NCBI RefSeq assembly: GCF_023008405.1
Contig: NZ_CP095376.1
Span: 4,550,001-4,614,000 of the forward strand
Source of the DNA: Amycolatopsis sp. FBCC-B4732
GTDB taxonomy: Bacteria; Actinomycetota; Actinomycetes; Mycobacteriales; Pseudonocardiaceae
Direction: 5' to 3'
Length of the DNA stretch: 64,000 bases
The notes beneath the pieces are model-generated. The model was not told where the DNA came from. It made no database searches and saw only the letters and a list, made by a program, of their open reading frames with translations. A program made the translations under genes and the position numbers. Below, in pieces: positions 16,117 to 23,914 of this stretch. Every line of letters starts with the position of its first letter. Within the stretch, counting starts at the first letter, position 1.

Positions 16117-16485
16117 TCACGCCCGCTCCCGCAGCCACGCGCGGGCGCCGGCCAGGGTCGGGTGCAGGGCGAAGGTGGTGTCCAGCTGCGTGATCTGCAG
16201 CGCGCGCAGCACCGGGCGCCGGTCGGTGACCAGCGCGAACGGCACGTCGGCGGCCGTGGTCGCCGCGACGAGCTCGGCGATGACCTGCAGGCCCGCCGAA
16301 CCGCAGAAGGCGATCCCGCCGAGGTCGACGACGAGCGCCTCCGGCCGTCCGTCCAGCGCGGCGGCGGCGCGGGCGCGCAGCACCGGCGCGCTGACCAGGT
16401 CGAGGTCGCCTTCCGCCGCGACGACGACGGCTTCGGGCACGGTGCGCACGCGCACCGTCAGAGCGGGCGGCCTGTCCTCGGGCAC
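16117..16485 (-). CDS. STAS-domain anti-sigma factor antagonist
   Basis: 122 residues, a single STAS domain: VVVAAEGDLDLVSAPVLRA, VDLGGIAFCGSAGLQVIAEL and a C-terminal LDTTFALHPTLAGARAWL. The Ser in FCGSAGL is the expected phosphorylation site, so it should behave like an anti-anti-sigma factor (RsbV/SpoIIAA type), freeing a SigB/SigF-family sigma factor when dephosphorylated. Start GTG at 16485. Divergent from the SRPBCC gene, which has a SigB-type promoter. Confidence 0.85.
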   Translation of the reverse strand: MPEDRPPALTVRVRTVPEAVVVAAEGDLDLVSAPVLRARAAAALDGRPEALVVDLGGIAFCGSAGLQVIAELVAATTAADVPFALVTDRRPVLRALQITQLDTTFALHPTLAGARAWLRERA

Positions 16486-16529
16486 GGAGGCGTCCTTCCT
16501 GTCGTGCCCGACCTTAGAGCGGCTGCATC

Positions 16530-16554
16530 GTTTTGTCATCGATTTACCGGGTAA
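16530..16554 (+). promoter_or_regulatory. SigB/SigF-type promoter upstream of the SRPBCC gene
   Basis: GTTT (16530-16533), 15-nt spacer, GGGTAA (16549-16554), close to the GTTT-N14-16-GGGTA consensus of actinobacterial SigB/SigF stress sigma factors. Transcription would begin about 40 nt before the ATG at 16600. Confidence 0.6.
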
Positions 16555-16599
16555 CCAGGCCTCGAGGACGACCCCGGCACACGAAAGGACACGGCCGCG

Positions 16600-17064
16600 A
16601 TGAGCACCGTCACCGAATCCGTCGACGTCGAAACCGACGTCGCCACCGCCTACAACCAGTGGACGCAGTTCGAGTCCTTCCCGCACTTCATGGAGGGCGT
16701 CGACGAGATCCGGCAGCTCGACGAGACCCACACGCACTGGAAGATCAGCGTCGGCGGGCAGACCCGGGAGTTCGACGCGACGATCACCGAGCAGCACCCC
16801 GACGAGCGCGTCGCGTGGAAATCGGACTCCGGCCCGAACCACGCGGGCGTCGTGACGTTCCACCGCCTCGACGACCGGCACACCCGCGTGACCGCGCAGC
16901 TGGACATCGACCCGGAGGGCTTCGTCGAAAACGTCGCCGACAAGCTGGGCATCCTCGACCGCCGCGTCAAGGGTGACCTGGGTCGCTTCAAGACGTTCAT
17001 CGAGGACCGCGACGGCCACGAGACCGGCGCTTGGCGCGGAGACGTCGAGCGTCCCGGGAGCTGA
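16600..17064 (+). CDS. SRPBCC family protein (polyketide cyclase/dehydrase-like)
   Basis: 154 residues, one START-like fold: TESVDVETDVATAYNQWTQF, FPHFMEGVDEI, DATITEQHPDERVAWKS, VTFHRLDDRHTRVTAQLDID (in parts) and a long C-terminal helix ending FKTFIEDR. Such proteins bind hydrophobic ligands; in actinomycetes this subgroup (often annotated cyclase/dehydrase) is commonly stress-induced rather than biosynthetic. A SigB-type promoter and strong terminator bracket it, so it is a single-gene stress transcript. No enzymatic residues can be named. Confidence 0.82.
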   Translation: MSTVTESVDVETDVATAYNQWTQFESFPHFMEGVDEIRQLDETHTHWKISVGGQTREFDATITEQHPDERVAWKSDSGPNHAGVVTFHRLDDRHTRVTAQLDIDPEGFVENVADKLGILDRRVKGDLGRFKTFIEDRDGHETGAWRGDVERPGS

Positions 17065-17081
17065 TCCCGGTCCTGTGGCGC

Positions 17082-17131
17082 AGGCCGCCCCCGCCGTGTC
17101 CCGAACGGCGAGGGCGGCCTTTGTCCTTTGT
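17082..17131 (+). terminator. Intrinsic terminator after the SRPBCC gene
   Basis: Arms AGGCCGCCCCCGCCGT (17082-17097) and ACGGCGAGGGCGGCCT (17105-17120) pair with one mismatch and are followed by TTGTCCTTTGT. The remainder of the 17065-17389 gap holds the two LacI-type palindromes listed separately and nothing else I can recognise. Confidence 0.75.
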
Positions 17132-17286
17132 AGACAGTTCGGCTGTCGGACTTTTTCCGAATGCACCCGGCCGGAGCAGCCGGCGGGTCACACGTTCACG
17201 CTGCGTCCCAGAACGCCGGTCCCGCCGGGGAAACCCGCGTCCCGGCGCGCGGCCGTTCAGGAACCGTTCAGTTCGTGGCCGCTCCG

Positions 17287-17298
17287 GAAAGCGCTTTC
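17287..17298. promoter_or_regulatory. LacI-type palindrome upstream of the LPMO gene
   Basis: Perfect 12-bp palindrome GAAAGCGCTTTC with the central GCGC typical of LacI-family operators, 51 bp upstream of the CebR-like box. Confidence 0.45.
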
Positions 17299-17348
17299 TC
17301 TCGCCGGAACCCTTTGCCCGTCCGGTGTAGGGTCTGGCGTCGAACTCG

Positions 17349-17362
17349 TGGGAGCGCTCCCC
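17349..17362. promoter_or_regulatory. CebR/CelR-type operator upstream of the LPMO gene
   Basis: TGGGAGCGCTCCCC matches 13 of 14 positions of the cellulose-utilisation operator TGGGAGCGCTCCCA bound by CebR (Streptomyces) and CelR (Thermobifida). It lies 28 bp before the GTG start, where a repressor would block transcription until cellobiose or cellotriose releases it. Confidence 0.72.
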
Positions 17363-17389
17363 GACCGGCCCCGGACGAAGGAGGACAAC

Positions 17390-18040
17390 GTGGTTCCCGG
17401 ACGCAAGACCTGGTTTTCCCTGGCCGCCGCGGTACTGCTGGGCGGCGTGCTCACCGGCGTCGCCGAGGCGCACGGTTCGGCGACGGATCCGCCGTCGCGC
17501 AACTACGGCTGCTGGGCCCGCTGGGGCAGCGATTTCCAGAACCCGGCGATGGCGACGCAGGACCCGATGTGCCGGCAGGCCTGGCAGGCCGACCCGAACG
17601 CCATGTGGAACTGGAACGGGCTCTACCGCGAGGGCGTGGCGGGCAACCACCAGGGCGCGATCCCCGACGGGCAGCTCTGCAGCGGCGGCCGCACCCAGAG
17701 CCCGCGGTACAACGCGCTCGACACGGTCGGCGCGTGGCAGACGGCGAAGAAGGACAACCGGTTCACCCTGACCGTCACCGACCAGGCGCACCACGGCGCG
17801 GACTACCTGCGTGTCTACGTCACCCGCCAGGGTTTCGACCCGGCGACGCAATCACTCGGCTGGGGCAACCTCGAACTGGTCGCGCAAGCCGGCCGCCTCG
17901 CCCCCGCCGGCCAGTACCAGGTCGCGGTCGACGCGGGCACCCGGACCGGACGGCACGTCGTGTACACGATCTGGCAGGCGAGCCACCTCGACCAGTCGTA
18001 CTACTTCTGCAGCGACGTCGACTTCTCCGGCCGGAGGTAA
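17390..18040 (+). CDS. Secreted lytic polysaccharide monooxygenase, AA10
   Basis: 216 residues: a signal peptide (FSLAAAVLLGGVLTGVAEA) followed by a single AA10 domain with no carbohydrate-binding module. Cleavage after AEA leaves His as residue 1 of the mature enzyme, the first ligand of the copper histidine brace; the second is the His in DQAHHGADYLRV. Other family motifs: PPSRNYGCW, MWNWNGLYREGVAGNHQG, and the ending YYFCSDVDF. These copper enzymes cut chitin or cellulose oxidatively. The CebR-type operator upstream favours cellulose. Start GTG at 17390 follows GAAGGAGG. Confidence 0.9.
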   Translation: MVPGRKTWFSLAAAVLLGGVLTGVAEAHGSATDPPSRNYGCWARWGSDFQNPAMATQDPMCRQAWQADPNAMWNWNGLYREGVAGNHQGAIPDGQLCSGGRTQSPRYNALDTVGAWQTAKKDNRFTLTVTDQAHHGADYLRVYVTRQGFDPATQSLGWGNLELVAQAGRLAPAGQYQVAVDAGTRTGRHVVYTIWQASHLDQSYYFCSDVDFSGRR

Positions 18041-18086
18041 GTTACGTTACATGCACTGGTCGTAATGCAAGGCGTACTCTCGGGTC

Positions 18087-18677
18087 ATGGAACTGTCCTT
18101 CCCCGAAGGCCCGGCCTGCACGACCGTGGCCGAAGTGGCGGCGGCGTACTCCTCGCCGTCACTGCTGAACCATGCGATGCGGGTCTACGCCTGGGCGACG
18201 GCGCTCGGCGAGGCGCACCAGGTGGAGTTCGACGCCGAGCTCCTGTTCGTCGCGGCGATGCTCCACGACGTCGGGCTGGCCCCGGAGTTCGACAGCCACA
18301 CGAAGCCGTTCGAAGTCGCCGGCGGCCACGTCGCGTGGGTGTTCGCCGCCGGCGCGGGGTGGCCGGCCGCGCGGCGGGAGCGGCTCGCCGAGGTGATCGT
18401 CCGGCACATGTGGGCGGAGGTGGACCCCGCCGAAGACCCCGAGGGCTTCCTGCTGTCGAGGGCCGCCGCGGCCGACATCGCCGGGCGCGGCGTCGCGGAG
18501 CTGCCCGGCGCCTTCCGCACCGGCGTGCTGACCCGGTACCCGCGGCTGGACCTCGTCACCGAGTTCCTCCGGTGCTTCCGCGACCAGGCCGGCCGCAAAC
18601 CGGACAGCTCCGCCGCGGCCGCGATCCGCAACGACCTCGCCACCCGGATGGCGGCCAACCCACTCGAACGGGGCTGA
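18087..18677 (+). CDS. HD domain-containing phosphohydrolase
   Basis: 196 residues. HD-superfamily signature: LLNHAMRVYAWA supplies the first His, LFVAAMLHDVGLAPEF the His-Asp pair, and VIVRHMWAEVDP and a later Asp the remaining ligands. Members hydrolyse phosphate esters or, in cyanamide hydratase relatives, hydrate nitriles; the substrate here is unknown. ATG at 18087 is followed after 4 bp from its stop by the oxidoreductase at 18682, indicating co-transcription. Confidence 0.8.
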   Translation: MELSFPEGPACTTVAEVAAAYSSPSLLNHAMRVYAWATALGEAHQVEFDAELLFVAAMLHDVGLAPEFDSHTKPFEVAGGHVAWVFAAGAGWPAARRERLAEVIVRHMWAEVDPAEDPEGFLLSRAAAADIAGRGVAELPGAFRTGVLTRYPRLDLVTEFLRCFRDQAGRKPDSSAAAAIRNDLATRMAANPLERG

Positions 18678-18681
18678 TCAC

Positions 18682-19584
18682 ATGCAGGCCATCACCGTCC
18701 GGGACCGCACGGCGGAACCCGAACTCACCGAACTACCGCACCCGCACGCGGCGGAGAACGACGTCGTCGTCCGGGTGTACGCCGCCGCGTTCACGCCCGG
18801 CGAGCTCACCTGGCCGGCCACGTGGACCGACCGCGCGGGCCGCGACCGGGCGCCGAGCGTCCCCGGCCACGAACTCTCCGGCGTGGTGACGGAACTCGGC
18901 TACGGCACGACGGGCCTGACCATCGGCCAGCGCGTGTTCGGCCTGGCCGACTGGACCCGCGACGGCACCCTCGCGGAGTACGCGGCGGTGGAAGCCCGCA
19001 ACCTGGCCCCGCTCCCCGCGGACATCGACCACGTGACGGCGGCGGCGTTGCCGATCTCGGGTTTGACGGCCTGGCAGGCACTCTTCGACCACGGCCGCCT
19101 GGAGTCCGGCCGGACGGTCCTGGTCCACGGCGCCGCGGGCAGCGTCGGATCCTTGGCGGTCCAGCTGGCACGCTCGGCGGGAGCCCGGGTACTGGGCACG
19201 GGCCGCCCTTCGGACCGCGAGACGGTGCTCGGCCTCGGCGCGGCGGCTTTCTTCGAGCCGGACCAGCTGGCGGAGGCCGGCGAGGTCGACGTGGTCCTCG
19301 ACGTCCTGGGCGGCGAGGTCCTCGACCGCTCGGCGGCGTTGGTGCGGGCGGGCGGGACGCTGGTGACGATCGCCGAGCCGCCCCGGCTCCGCCCGGCGGA
19401 CGGGCGCGCGGTCTTTTTCGTGGTGGAACCGGACCGAGCCCGGCTGACGGACTTGGCACAGCGGGTACGGGACGGCCGTCTCGAGGTGCGGGTCGGCGCG
19501 GTGCGGCCGCTCGCGGAGGTGCCGGCGGAGTTCGCCCACCGGACCCGCGGGAAGACGGTGATCCGGGTGACCGAGGAGGAGTAG
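18682..19584 (+). CDS. NADP-dependent medium-chain oxidoreductase (quinone reductase-like)
   Basis: 300 residues. N-terminal GroES-like domain (VPGHELSGVVTELG, GQRVFGLADW) and a Rossmann domain (GRTVLVHGAAGSVGSLAVQL in parts, then ARSAGARVLGTGR). No catalytic or structural zinc cysteines are present, so it belongs to the zinc-free quinone-oxidoreductase branch that uses NADPH to reduce enones or quinones. Tightly coupled to the upstream HD-domain gene (4-bp gap); the reason for pairing is not apparent. Confidence 0.83.
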   Translation: MQAITVRDRTAEPELTELPHPHAAENDVVVRVYAAAFTPGELTWPATWTDRAGRDRAPSVPGHELSGVVTELGYGTTGLTIGQRVFGLADWTRDGTLAEYAAVEARNLAPLPADIDHVTAAALPISGLTAWQALFDHGRLESGRTVLVHGAAGSVGSLAVQLARSAGARVLGTGRPSDRETVLGLGAAAFFEPDQLAEAGEVDVVLDVLGGEVLDRSAALVRAGGTLVTIAEPPRLRPADGRAVFFVVEPDRARLTDLAQRVRDGRLEVRVGAVRPLAEVPAEFAHRTRGKTVIRVTEEE

Positions 19585-19727
19585 CCGGCTGGCGCCCCTT
19601 CGGTCCGGGTGCCGTGGGTGGCCGGGCGCCCATCTCGCTCGCGCCTCGATAACGCCGCTCCGGTGCGCCACTCGCACCGGAGCAGGCTCATCTACGCCTG
19701 TTTCGGCGCGGCAAAGCGTCCACTCAC

Positions 19728-20290
19728 CTCGGCGACCGCCGTGCCGGGCTCGGGCACTCGCGCAGGGTTGCCGCGCCCTGACCAACTCGCCGGTGCCGCA
19801 CACCTCTCGACCGCGCCCCAGCGAACGCCGCGCCACGCTCGACCACTCACGCGGAATTGCCGCGCCCTGGCCAACCCCACGGCGCCGCACACCTCTAGAC
19901 CACAAACCCAGCGACCGCCGCATCAGACTCAGCCACTCCCTCAGGATTGCCGAACCCACGCAACTCGCCGCTGCCGCACACCTCCCAGCCGCAGCCCCAG
20001 CGACCGCCGCGCCAGGCTCGCTACTCCCGCGGAGTCGCCACTCCTCGGTGCCCCACACCTCCCGGCCGCAAACCCCAGCGACCACCGCACCAAGCTCAGC
20101 CACTCCCGCGGAATTGCCGCGACCCGGGCAACTCACCGGCACCGCATAGTCACAAGCCCCAGCATCCGCCGCGCCAGGCTCAGCCACTCCCCAGGATTGC
20201 CGCGACCCGGCCAACTCACCGGCACCGCATAGTCACAAACCCCAGCATCCGCCGCACCAGGCTCAGCCACGCCCGCAGAGCTGCCGCGCC
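19728..20290. repeat. Degenerate intergenic tandem-repeat array 2 (about 78-90 bp unit, seven copies)
   Basis: Copies begin near 19728, 19816, 19906, 19995, 20073, 20157 and 20240, each opening with CCCCAGCGACCGCCGC-like sequence, then CAGGCTCAGCCACTCCC, GGATTGCCGCGACC and CAACTC-CCGG, and ending CGCA-AGTCACAAA or ACACCTC-CGACC. The last two copies are almost identical while the first ones have diverged. Reading frames through the array on either strand are Pro/Arg- or Gly/Ala-rich artefacts. The rest of the 19585-20411 gap contains a 9-bp-arm inverted repeat and the terminator listed next. Confidence 0.88.
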
Positions 20291-20326
20291 GACCTACTCA
20301 GTCCGGCCCCGTACCACACCCATCCC

Positions 20327-20347
20327 GGCGGGAAAGCGTTTCCCGCC
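20327..20347. repeat. Perfect inverted repeat behind array 2
   Basis: GGCGGGAAA / TTTCCCGCC with a 3-bp centre GCG. The AAAGCGTTT core also resembles LacI-type operators, but it lies downstream of the nearest gene, so an operator role is doubtful. Confidence 0.4.
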
Positions 20348-20359
20348 TACCCAAGGCAT

Positions 20360-20403
20360 GCCGCTGCCCCACACCCCCGATCGCGGGGGTGCGGGGCAGC
20401 GGC
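20360..20403 (-). terminator. Long hairpin terminator of the downstream minus-strand gene
   Basis: About 20 bp of nearly perfect stem (GCCGCTGCCCC... from 20360 with ...GGGGCAGCGGC to 20403), one A-C mismatch and an ATCG loop, 9 nt after the stop codon of the membrane protein gene at 20412. Confidence 0.7.
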
Positions 20404-20411
20404 TACCGGGA

Positions 20412-21194
20412 CTAGTGGCCCTTGTTCTGGCCCCGCGAAACCGGCTCGCGGCCGTTCTTCGCGCCCTCCGTCGGCTTCGCCTCAGGCTTCACCTCGGGCT
20501 TCGGCGGCACCGCAGTCGGCGTCGGCGCAGGCGCCGGGGATGCCTTGGGAGCCGCCGGCTTGTCGGCCGCCGCAGGCGGAACCGAAGCCGGCTTCGGGGC
20601 GACCGGTTTCTCCGACGGCACCGCCACCGGCTTGTCGGCCGGCAGTGTGGCCGGGTCCGCGGCCTGGTCGGCCAACGGGTTCGGCCGTCGGACCTGCACC
20701 ACCGCGACGATCGCGCCCGCCACCGCGGCAGCCGCCACCACCCAGGGCCAGCGGGCTCGCTTGCCGCGCTCGCCGCGGGCCACGCCCTTCGCTTCCTGCA
20801 GGGCCACCGCCAAGTCACGCTTCGCCGTGGCCACCGCCTTGCGCCTACGCCTGCCGGACTCGTTCGCCGAGCCCACCACCGCCGCTACCGCGAGGGCGGC
20901 CTTGCGGCCCGGGTCGCGCATCTTCGCCGCGCGGGCCAGTACCTCGTCGCGGGCCGCCGTGGAGTTGGACAGCACGTCGCGGCGGGACGACCGCGTGCTC
21001 TTGTCCAGGTCCTTGGTCGCCGCGCGGCCGACCTTGGCCAGCTCGTCCTTGCTTTCGGCCAGTTTCCGGTCGGTGATTTCGACCGCTCGCACGGCCGCGG
21101 CCGCACCCACTCGCGCGGCCTCCGCGGCGAGATCCCGAACGCCGGCCGCCGCCGTCTTCACCGATCGCCCGACCGGGGCGTCGCCCTGGCTCAT
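20412..21194 (-). CDS. Alanine/lysine-rich single-pass membrane protein, unknown function
   Basis: 260 residues. The first 150 are highly charged and helical (repeated Lys/Arg/Glu/Ala, for example EITDRKLAESKDELAKVG), then KRARWPWVVAAAAVAGAIVAVV forms one membrane segment (about residues 150-170), and the last 85 residues are Pro/Ala/Lys-rich (APKPASVPPAAADKPAAPK). I do not recognise a catalytic domain. The layout, cytoplasmic coiled region, one helix, extended wall-facing tail, suggests a cell-envelope or cytoskeletal accessory protein. ATG at 21194 follows AGAGGTGA. A weak SigB-like match (GTTC-N16-GGGTAG, minus strand 21277-21252) lies upstream. Confidence 0.65.
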   Translation of the reverse strand: MSQGDAPVGRSVKTAAAGVRDLAAEAARVGAAAAVRAVEITDRKLAESKDELAKVGRAATKDLDKSTRSSRRDVLSNSTAARDEVLARAAKMRDPGRKAALAVAAVVGSANESGRRRRKAVATAKRDLAVALQEAKGVARGERGKRARWPWVVAAAAVAGAIVAVVQVRRPNPLADQAADPATLPADKPVAVPSEKPVAPKPASVPPAAADKPAAPKASPAPAPTPTAVPPKPEVKPEAKPTEGAKNGREPVSRGQNKGH

Positions 21195-21295
21195 GTGATC
21201 ACCTCTCACTCGTCGCCGCAGGCACAGCCTGCTCAGCCTCACACCTGTGGGCTACCCAGTGGAGGGCCGTCCGGAACCTCGACCACTCGACGGCG

Positions 21296-21640
21296 TCACG
21301 CCCGCACGTCGGGGAGGCTCGCGCCGCGCTGACCGCGCCAGGCCCCATCGGCGGATTCGGGGTCGGTGGACCGGCTCAACTCGCAGGCGTCGCTGCCGGC
21401 CGGCAGGCGCAGCGGCGGGTCGTCGAGGGCGGCGACCTTCCGCGGGTCACCGTTCGCGTGCTCTTCGAAGTCGGCCATCGCCCGCGCGGACGCGCCGACG
21501 GTCGCCTCGTACGGCTCGCTGATCGGCGGCATCGCCATCGACGCCCCCGCCCAGCCGGTGCGCATCCCCCCACGGTCACGGGCGGTCGCGACGACCCGGC
21601 GGCCGAGCCCGCGGGATGCGCCGGTGACGAAGAAGATCAT
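21296..21640 (-). pseudogene. Internally deleted short-chain dehydrogenase
   Basis: Begins as a normal SDR (MIFFVTGASRGLGRRVVATA) but after about 25 residues jumps to the C-terminal part (GGMRTGWAGASMAMPPIS, then EPYEATVGASARAM). The whole middle, with the catalytic Ser-Tyr-Lys, is missing in frame, leaving 114 codons where about 280 are expected. Divergent from, and abutting, a broken TetR gene, so an SDR/TetR pair decayed together. Confidence 0.72.
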
Positions 21641-21647
21641 GGTTCTT

Positions 21648-21995
21648 CCCGGCCCCGCCAGCTCGACCAGGACAGAGAGGCCCGCAAGACCGCGCTCCTG
21701 ACGGCGGCGCGCGAGCTCGCGGTGGAGCGCGGTGTGCGCGAGGTCACACTGACCGAGGTGACGAAGCGGGTCGGGCTGCACCCGTCGGCGCTGCGCCGGT
21801 ACTTCGAATCCCGCGAAGAACTCCTCCTCGAGCTGGCCGGACAGGGCTGGGCCGACTGGCGCGACCGGCTGAGCGCCGCCGAAGTGGCCGACGTCGTCAG
21901 CGGCTCGCCGGAGCAGGTGCCGCTGTTCTGCGACCCGCGGACGCACGTGATCCTCGGCTCTGATTTCCGTCGCCGCCGACCGCCGCGGCTCACCC
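21648..21995 (+). pseudogene. Truncated TetR-family regulator without start codon
   Basis: The plus strand reads RKTALLTAARELAVERGVRE, VTKRVGLHPSALRRYFESRE, a TetR DNA-binding domain, then EQVPLFCDPRTHVILGSDF and runs into the 3' end of the convergent serine hydrolase. No usable start codon is in frame (the nearby ATG at 21639 is in another frame), and most of the ligand-binding domain is absent. Confidence 0.68.
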
Positions 21996-23093
21996 GCCGT
22001 ACAGCGCGAGCCGCTGGAACACCGCGAGCGCGGCGTCGATCGGGTGCGGCCGGGGCCGTCCGGTGGCGTCGAGTTCGTTCCACCGCTGCAGGTTCAGCGC
22101 GAGCGCCAGCTGCCGCCCGCCGTCGGCGCGGGTCATCGCCAGCGCGCCGCCGCCCCAGACCGTGCCGCCGTGGCCCCAGAACGTGGGCCGCCCCGGCGCC
22201 TCCGCCGGGTGCAGGCCGAGCCCGTACGGGATCACCTTGCCCTCCTGGGAAATCACCGGCACGGTCCGCTGCATCTCCGCCAGCGACGCCCGGCTGACGA
22301 CTTCGCCGGCCAGCAGCCGGGCGTAGAAGCGGTTGAGGTCCGCGACGGTCGAGATCAGCGACGCCGACGGCCCGACCCACGACATGTCGTAGACGCTGTA
22401 GTCGCGCGGCGGGTCGATCATCCCGAACCAGGACTCGTAGAGCCGGGAGTGCGGGCCGTCGATGTGCGTGCCGCCGGGTAGTTCGGTGTCGCGGAGCCCG
22501 GCGCGCTCGATGACGTCGCGGGTGATGACCTTCTCGGCCGCTGTGCCGGTCACGTGCTCGAGGAGTTCGCACAGCAGCAGGTAATTGGTGTTCGAGTACA
22601 GCCCGGGCGTGCTGCCCGGCGCGCCGGCGGCCGGGGCGCCGACCCCCAGCGCGATCAGCTCGACGGGGTCGAAGTGGGTGAACCGGTGGTCGTCCAGGCT
22701 CTGCGGCGACGTCTTCGCCAGGTCGGGGAACGCCCGCAGCGACGGATAAGCGCAGGGCAGGTACTCGGCGAGCCCGCTGGTGTGGTTGATCAGCATCCGG
22801 ACCGTGATCGCGTCGCCGGGCACCAGTTTCGGCAGGTAGTGCCCCACCGGCTTGTCGAGCTCGATCCGGCCCTGCTCGACTTGCGCCAGCACCGCGGCGG
22901 CGGTGAAGGTCTTGGTGATGCTGCCGACGCGGTGCCGCATTCCGGCGGTGACCGGCCGCCCGGTATCGATGTCGGCGACCCCGGTGGCGCCGCGCCAGGC
23001 CTGGTCCCCCGCACGGACTTCGGCGAACAGGCCGGGTACGCCGGCGCGGTGGACGTCTTCGAGAGCCGCGTCGAGCGCGGACGAATTCAGCAC
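21990..23093 (-). CDS. Serine hydrolase, beta-lactamase/D-alanyl-D-alanine carboxypeptidase class C type
   Basis: About 367 residues with class C beta-lactamase/esterase motifs: nucleophile Ser58 and Lys61 in SITK, YSNTNY (the Y-x-N motif), and WGHGGTVWGGG (the K/H-T-G equivalent). Such proteins include DD-peptidases, esterases and beta-lactamases; no signal peptide is visible, which points to a cytoplasmic esterase or amidase. Start GTG at 23093 follows GGGAGG. The upstream frame (to 23150) covers the promoter and is not counted. Divergent from the TetR gene at 23207. Confidence 0.83.
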   Translation of the reverse strand: MLNSSALDAALEDVHRAGVPGLFAEVRAGDQAWRGATGVADIDTGRPVTAGMRHRVGSITKTFTAAAVLAQVEQGRIELDKPVGHYLPKLVPGDAITVRMLINHTSGLAEYLPCAYPSLRAFPDLAKTSPQSLDDHRFTHFDPVELIALGVGAPAAGAPGSTPGLYSNTNYLLLCELLEHVTGTAAEKVITRDVIERAGLRDTELPGGTHIDGPHSRLYESWFGMIDPPRDYSVYDMSWVGPSASLISTVADLNRFYARLLAGEVVSRASLAEMQRTVPVISQEGKVIPYGLGLHPAEAPGRPTFWGHGGTVWGGGALAMTRADGGRQLALALNLQRWNELDATGRPRPHPIDAALAVFQRLALYGG

Positions 23094-23134
23094 GGTGTCC
23101 TCCCAGAGCCGGGACCCGACGACCGGGCCCCTTG

Positions 23135-23185
23135 CGCCCTCATTATGCACGCGGTGCGTGCAACGGCAAGTGCATAGGGTATGCT
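23135..23185. promoter_or_regulatory. Divergent promoter/operator between the serine hydrolase and TetR genes
   Basis: A perfect palindrome TGCACGC-GGT-GCGTGCA spans 23146-23162. On the minus strand TTGCCG, 16 nt, CATAAT forms a promoter for the hydrolase whose spacer is the palindrome, so a bound repressor would block it. Position next to a TetR gene suggests that protein is the ligand. Confidence 0.6.
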
Positions 23186-23206
23186 GAAGACGTCGAAAGG
23201 GGCGAA

Positions 23207-23863
23207 ATGGCGGGCCGCAGGCGTTGGACGACCGAGGAAATCCTGGACACGGCGGCGGAACTGCTGCGCACGAGTGACGCGGAGTCGTTCAGCGTGCGCA
23301 AGCTGGCCGCGGCGCTCGGGACGGACTCTTCGAGTCTCTACCGGCACTTCCGCACCAAGACGGAACTGCTGCGCGCGCTCGCCGACCGCATCCTGGTGTC
23401 CGCCGTGGACGGCTACCGGCCCGAAGGCGACTGGAAGGAACGCCTCACCGCGCTCGCCCGGCGCCTGCGGGAAGCGTTCGGCACGCAACCGCAGATCGCG
23501 GCGATCTGGGGCCGCTACGCCTCGGGCGGCCACGGGTCCCGGCTGGTCATGGAGCAGGTCCTGGCGGCGTTGCGCGAGGCGGGCCTGCCCGACGAGGAGA
23601 TCCCGGTGCGCTACCACCGGCTCGCGATCCTGATCGCCGCGCTGATCTCGGCCGAAGCCGGCGTCACCACCATCACGCCGGAGGAGCGCGAGCAGGGCCT
23701 GGAGCTGTTCCGCGTCGCGGTGCTGGGCGCCGACCCGGAACGCTTCCCCGCGCTGGCCCACTTCGCCCGCGACGTCCGTCCCCTCGGCGCGGAGCGCGGC
23801 GCGGCGTTCGAAGAACTGATCGCCGCCCAGCTCGCCGACATCGAGGCCGCGATTCGCCGCTGA
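23207..23863 (+). CDS. TetR-family transcriptional regulator
   Basis: 218 residues. DNA-binding domain at about residues 8-55 (ILDTAAELLRTSDAESFSVR then LAAALGTDSSSLYRHFRTKT), followed by a TetR_C-type ligand-binding domain (RLREAFGTQPQIAAIWG, PVRYHRLAILIAALISAE). Likely represses the divergent serine hydrolase gene and itself through the 17-bp palindrome in the shared promoter. ATG at 23207 is preceded by AAAGGGG. Confidence 0.86.
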   Translation: MAGRRRWTTEEILDTAAELLRTSDAESFSVRKLAAALGTDSSSLYRHFRTKTELLRALADRILVSAVDGYRPEGDWKERLTALARRLREAFGTQPQIAAIWGRYASGGHGSRLVMEQVLAALREAGLPDEEIPVRYHRLAILIAALISAEAGVTTITPEEREQGLELFRVAVLGADPERFPALAHFARDVRPLGAERGAAFEELIAAQLADIEAAIRR

Positions 23864-23914
23864 GCCACCGCATGGCCGTATACACCCGGCCTCGTGGTTG
23901 GTTAACCTCCGCCG

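Noticed and set aside
18733..20214. 493-codon minus-strand frame through array 2 and the oxidoreductase gene
   Set aside because: Gly/Ala/Arg-rich translation of a tandem array plus the antisense of a well-supported gene.
20327..20347. Second cellulose-type LacI operator
   Set aside because: The core resembles one but it lies at the 3' end of a gene with no promoter next to it.
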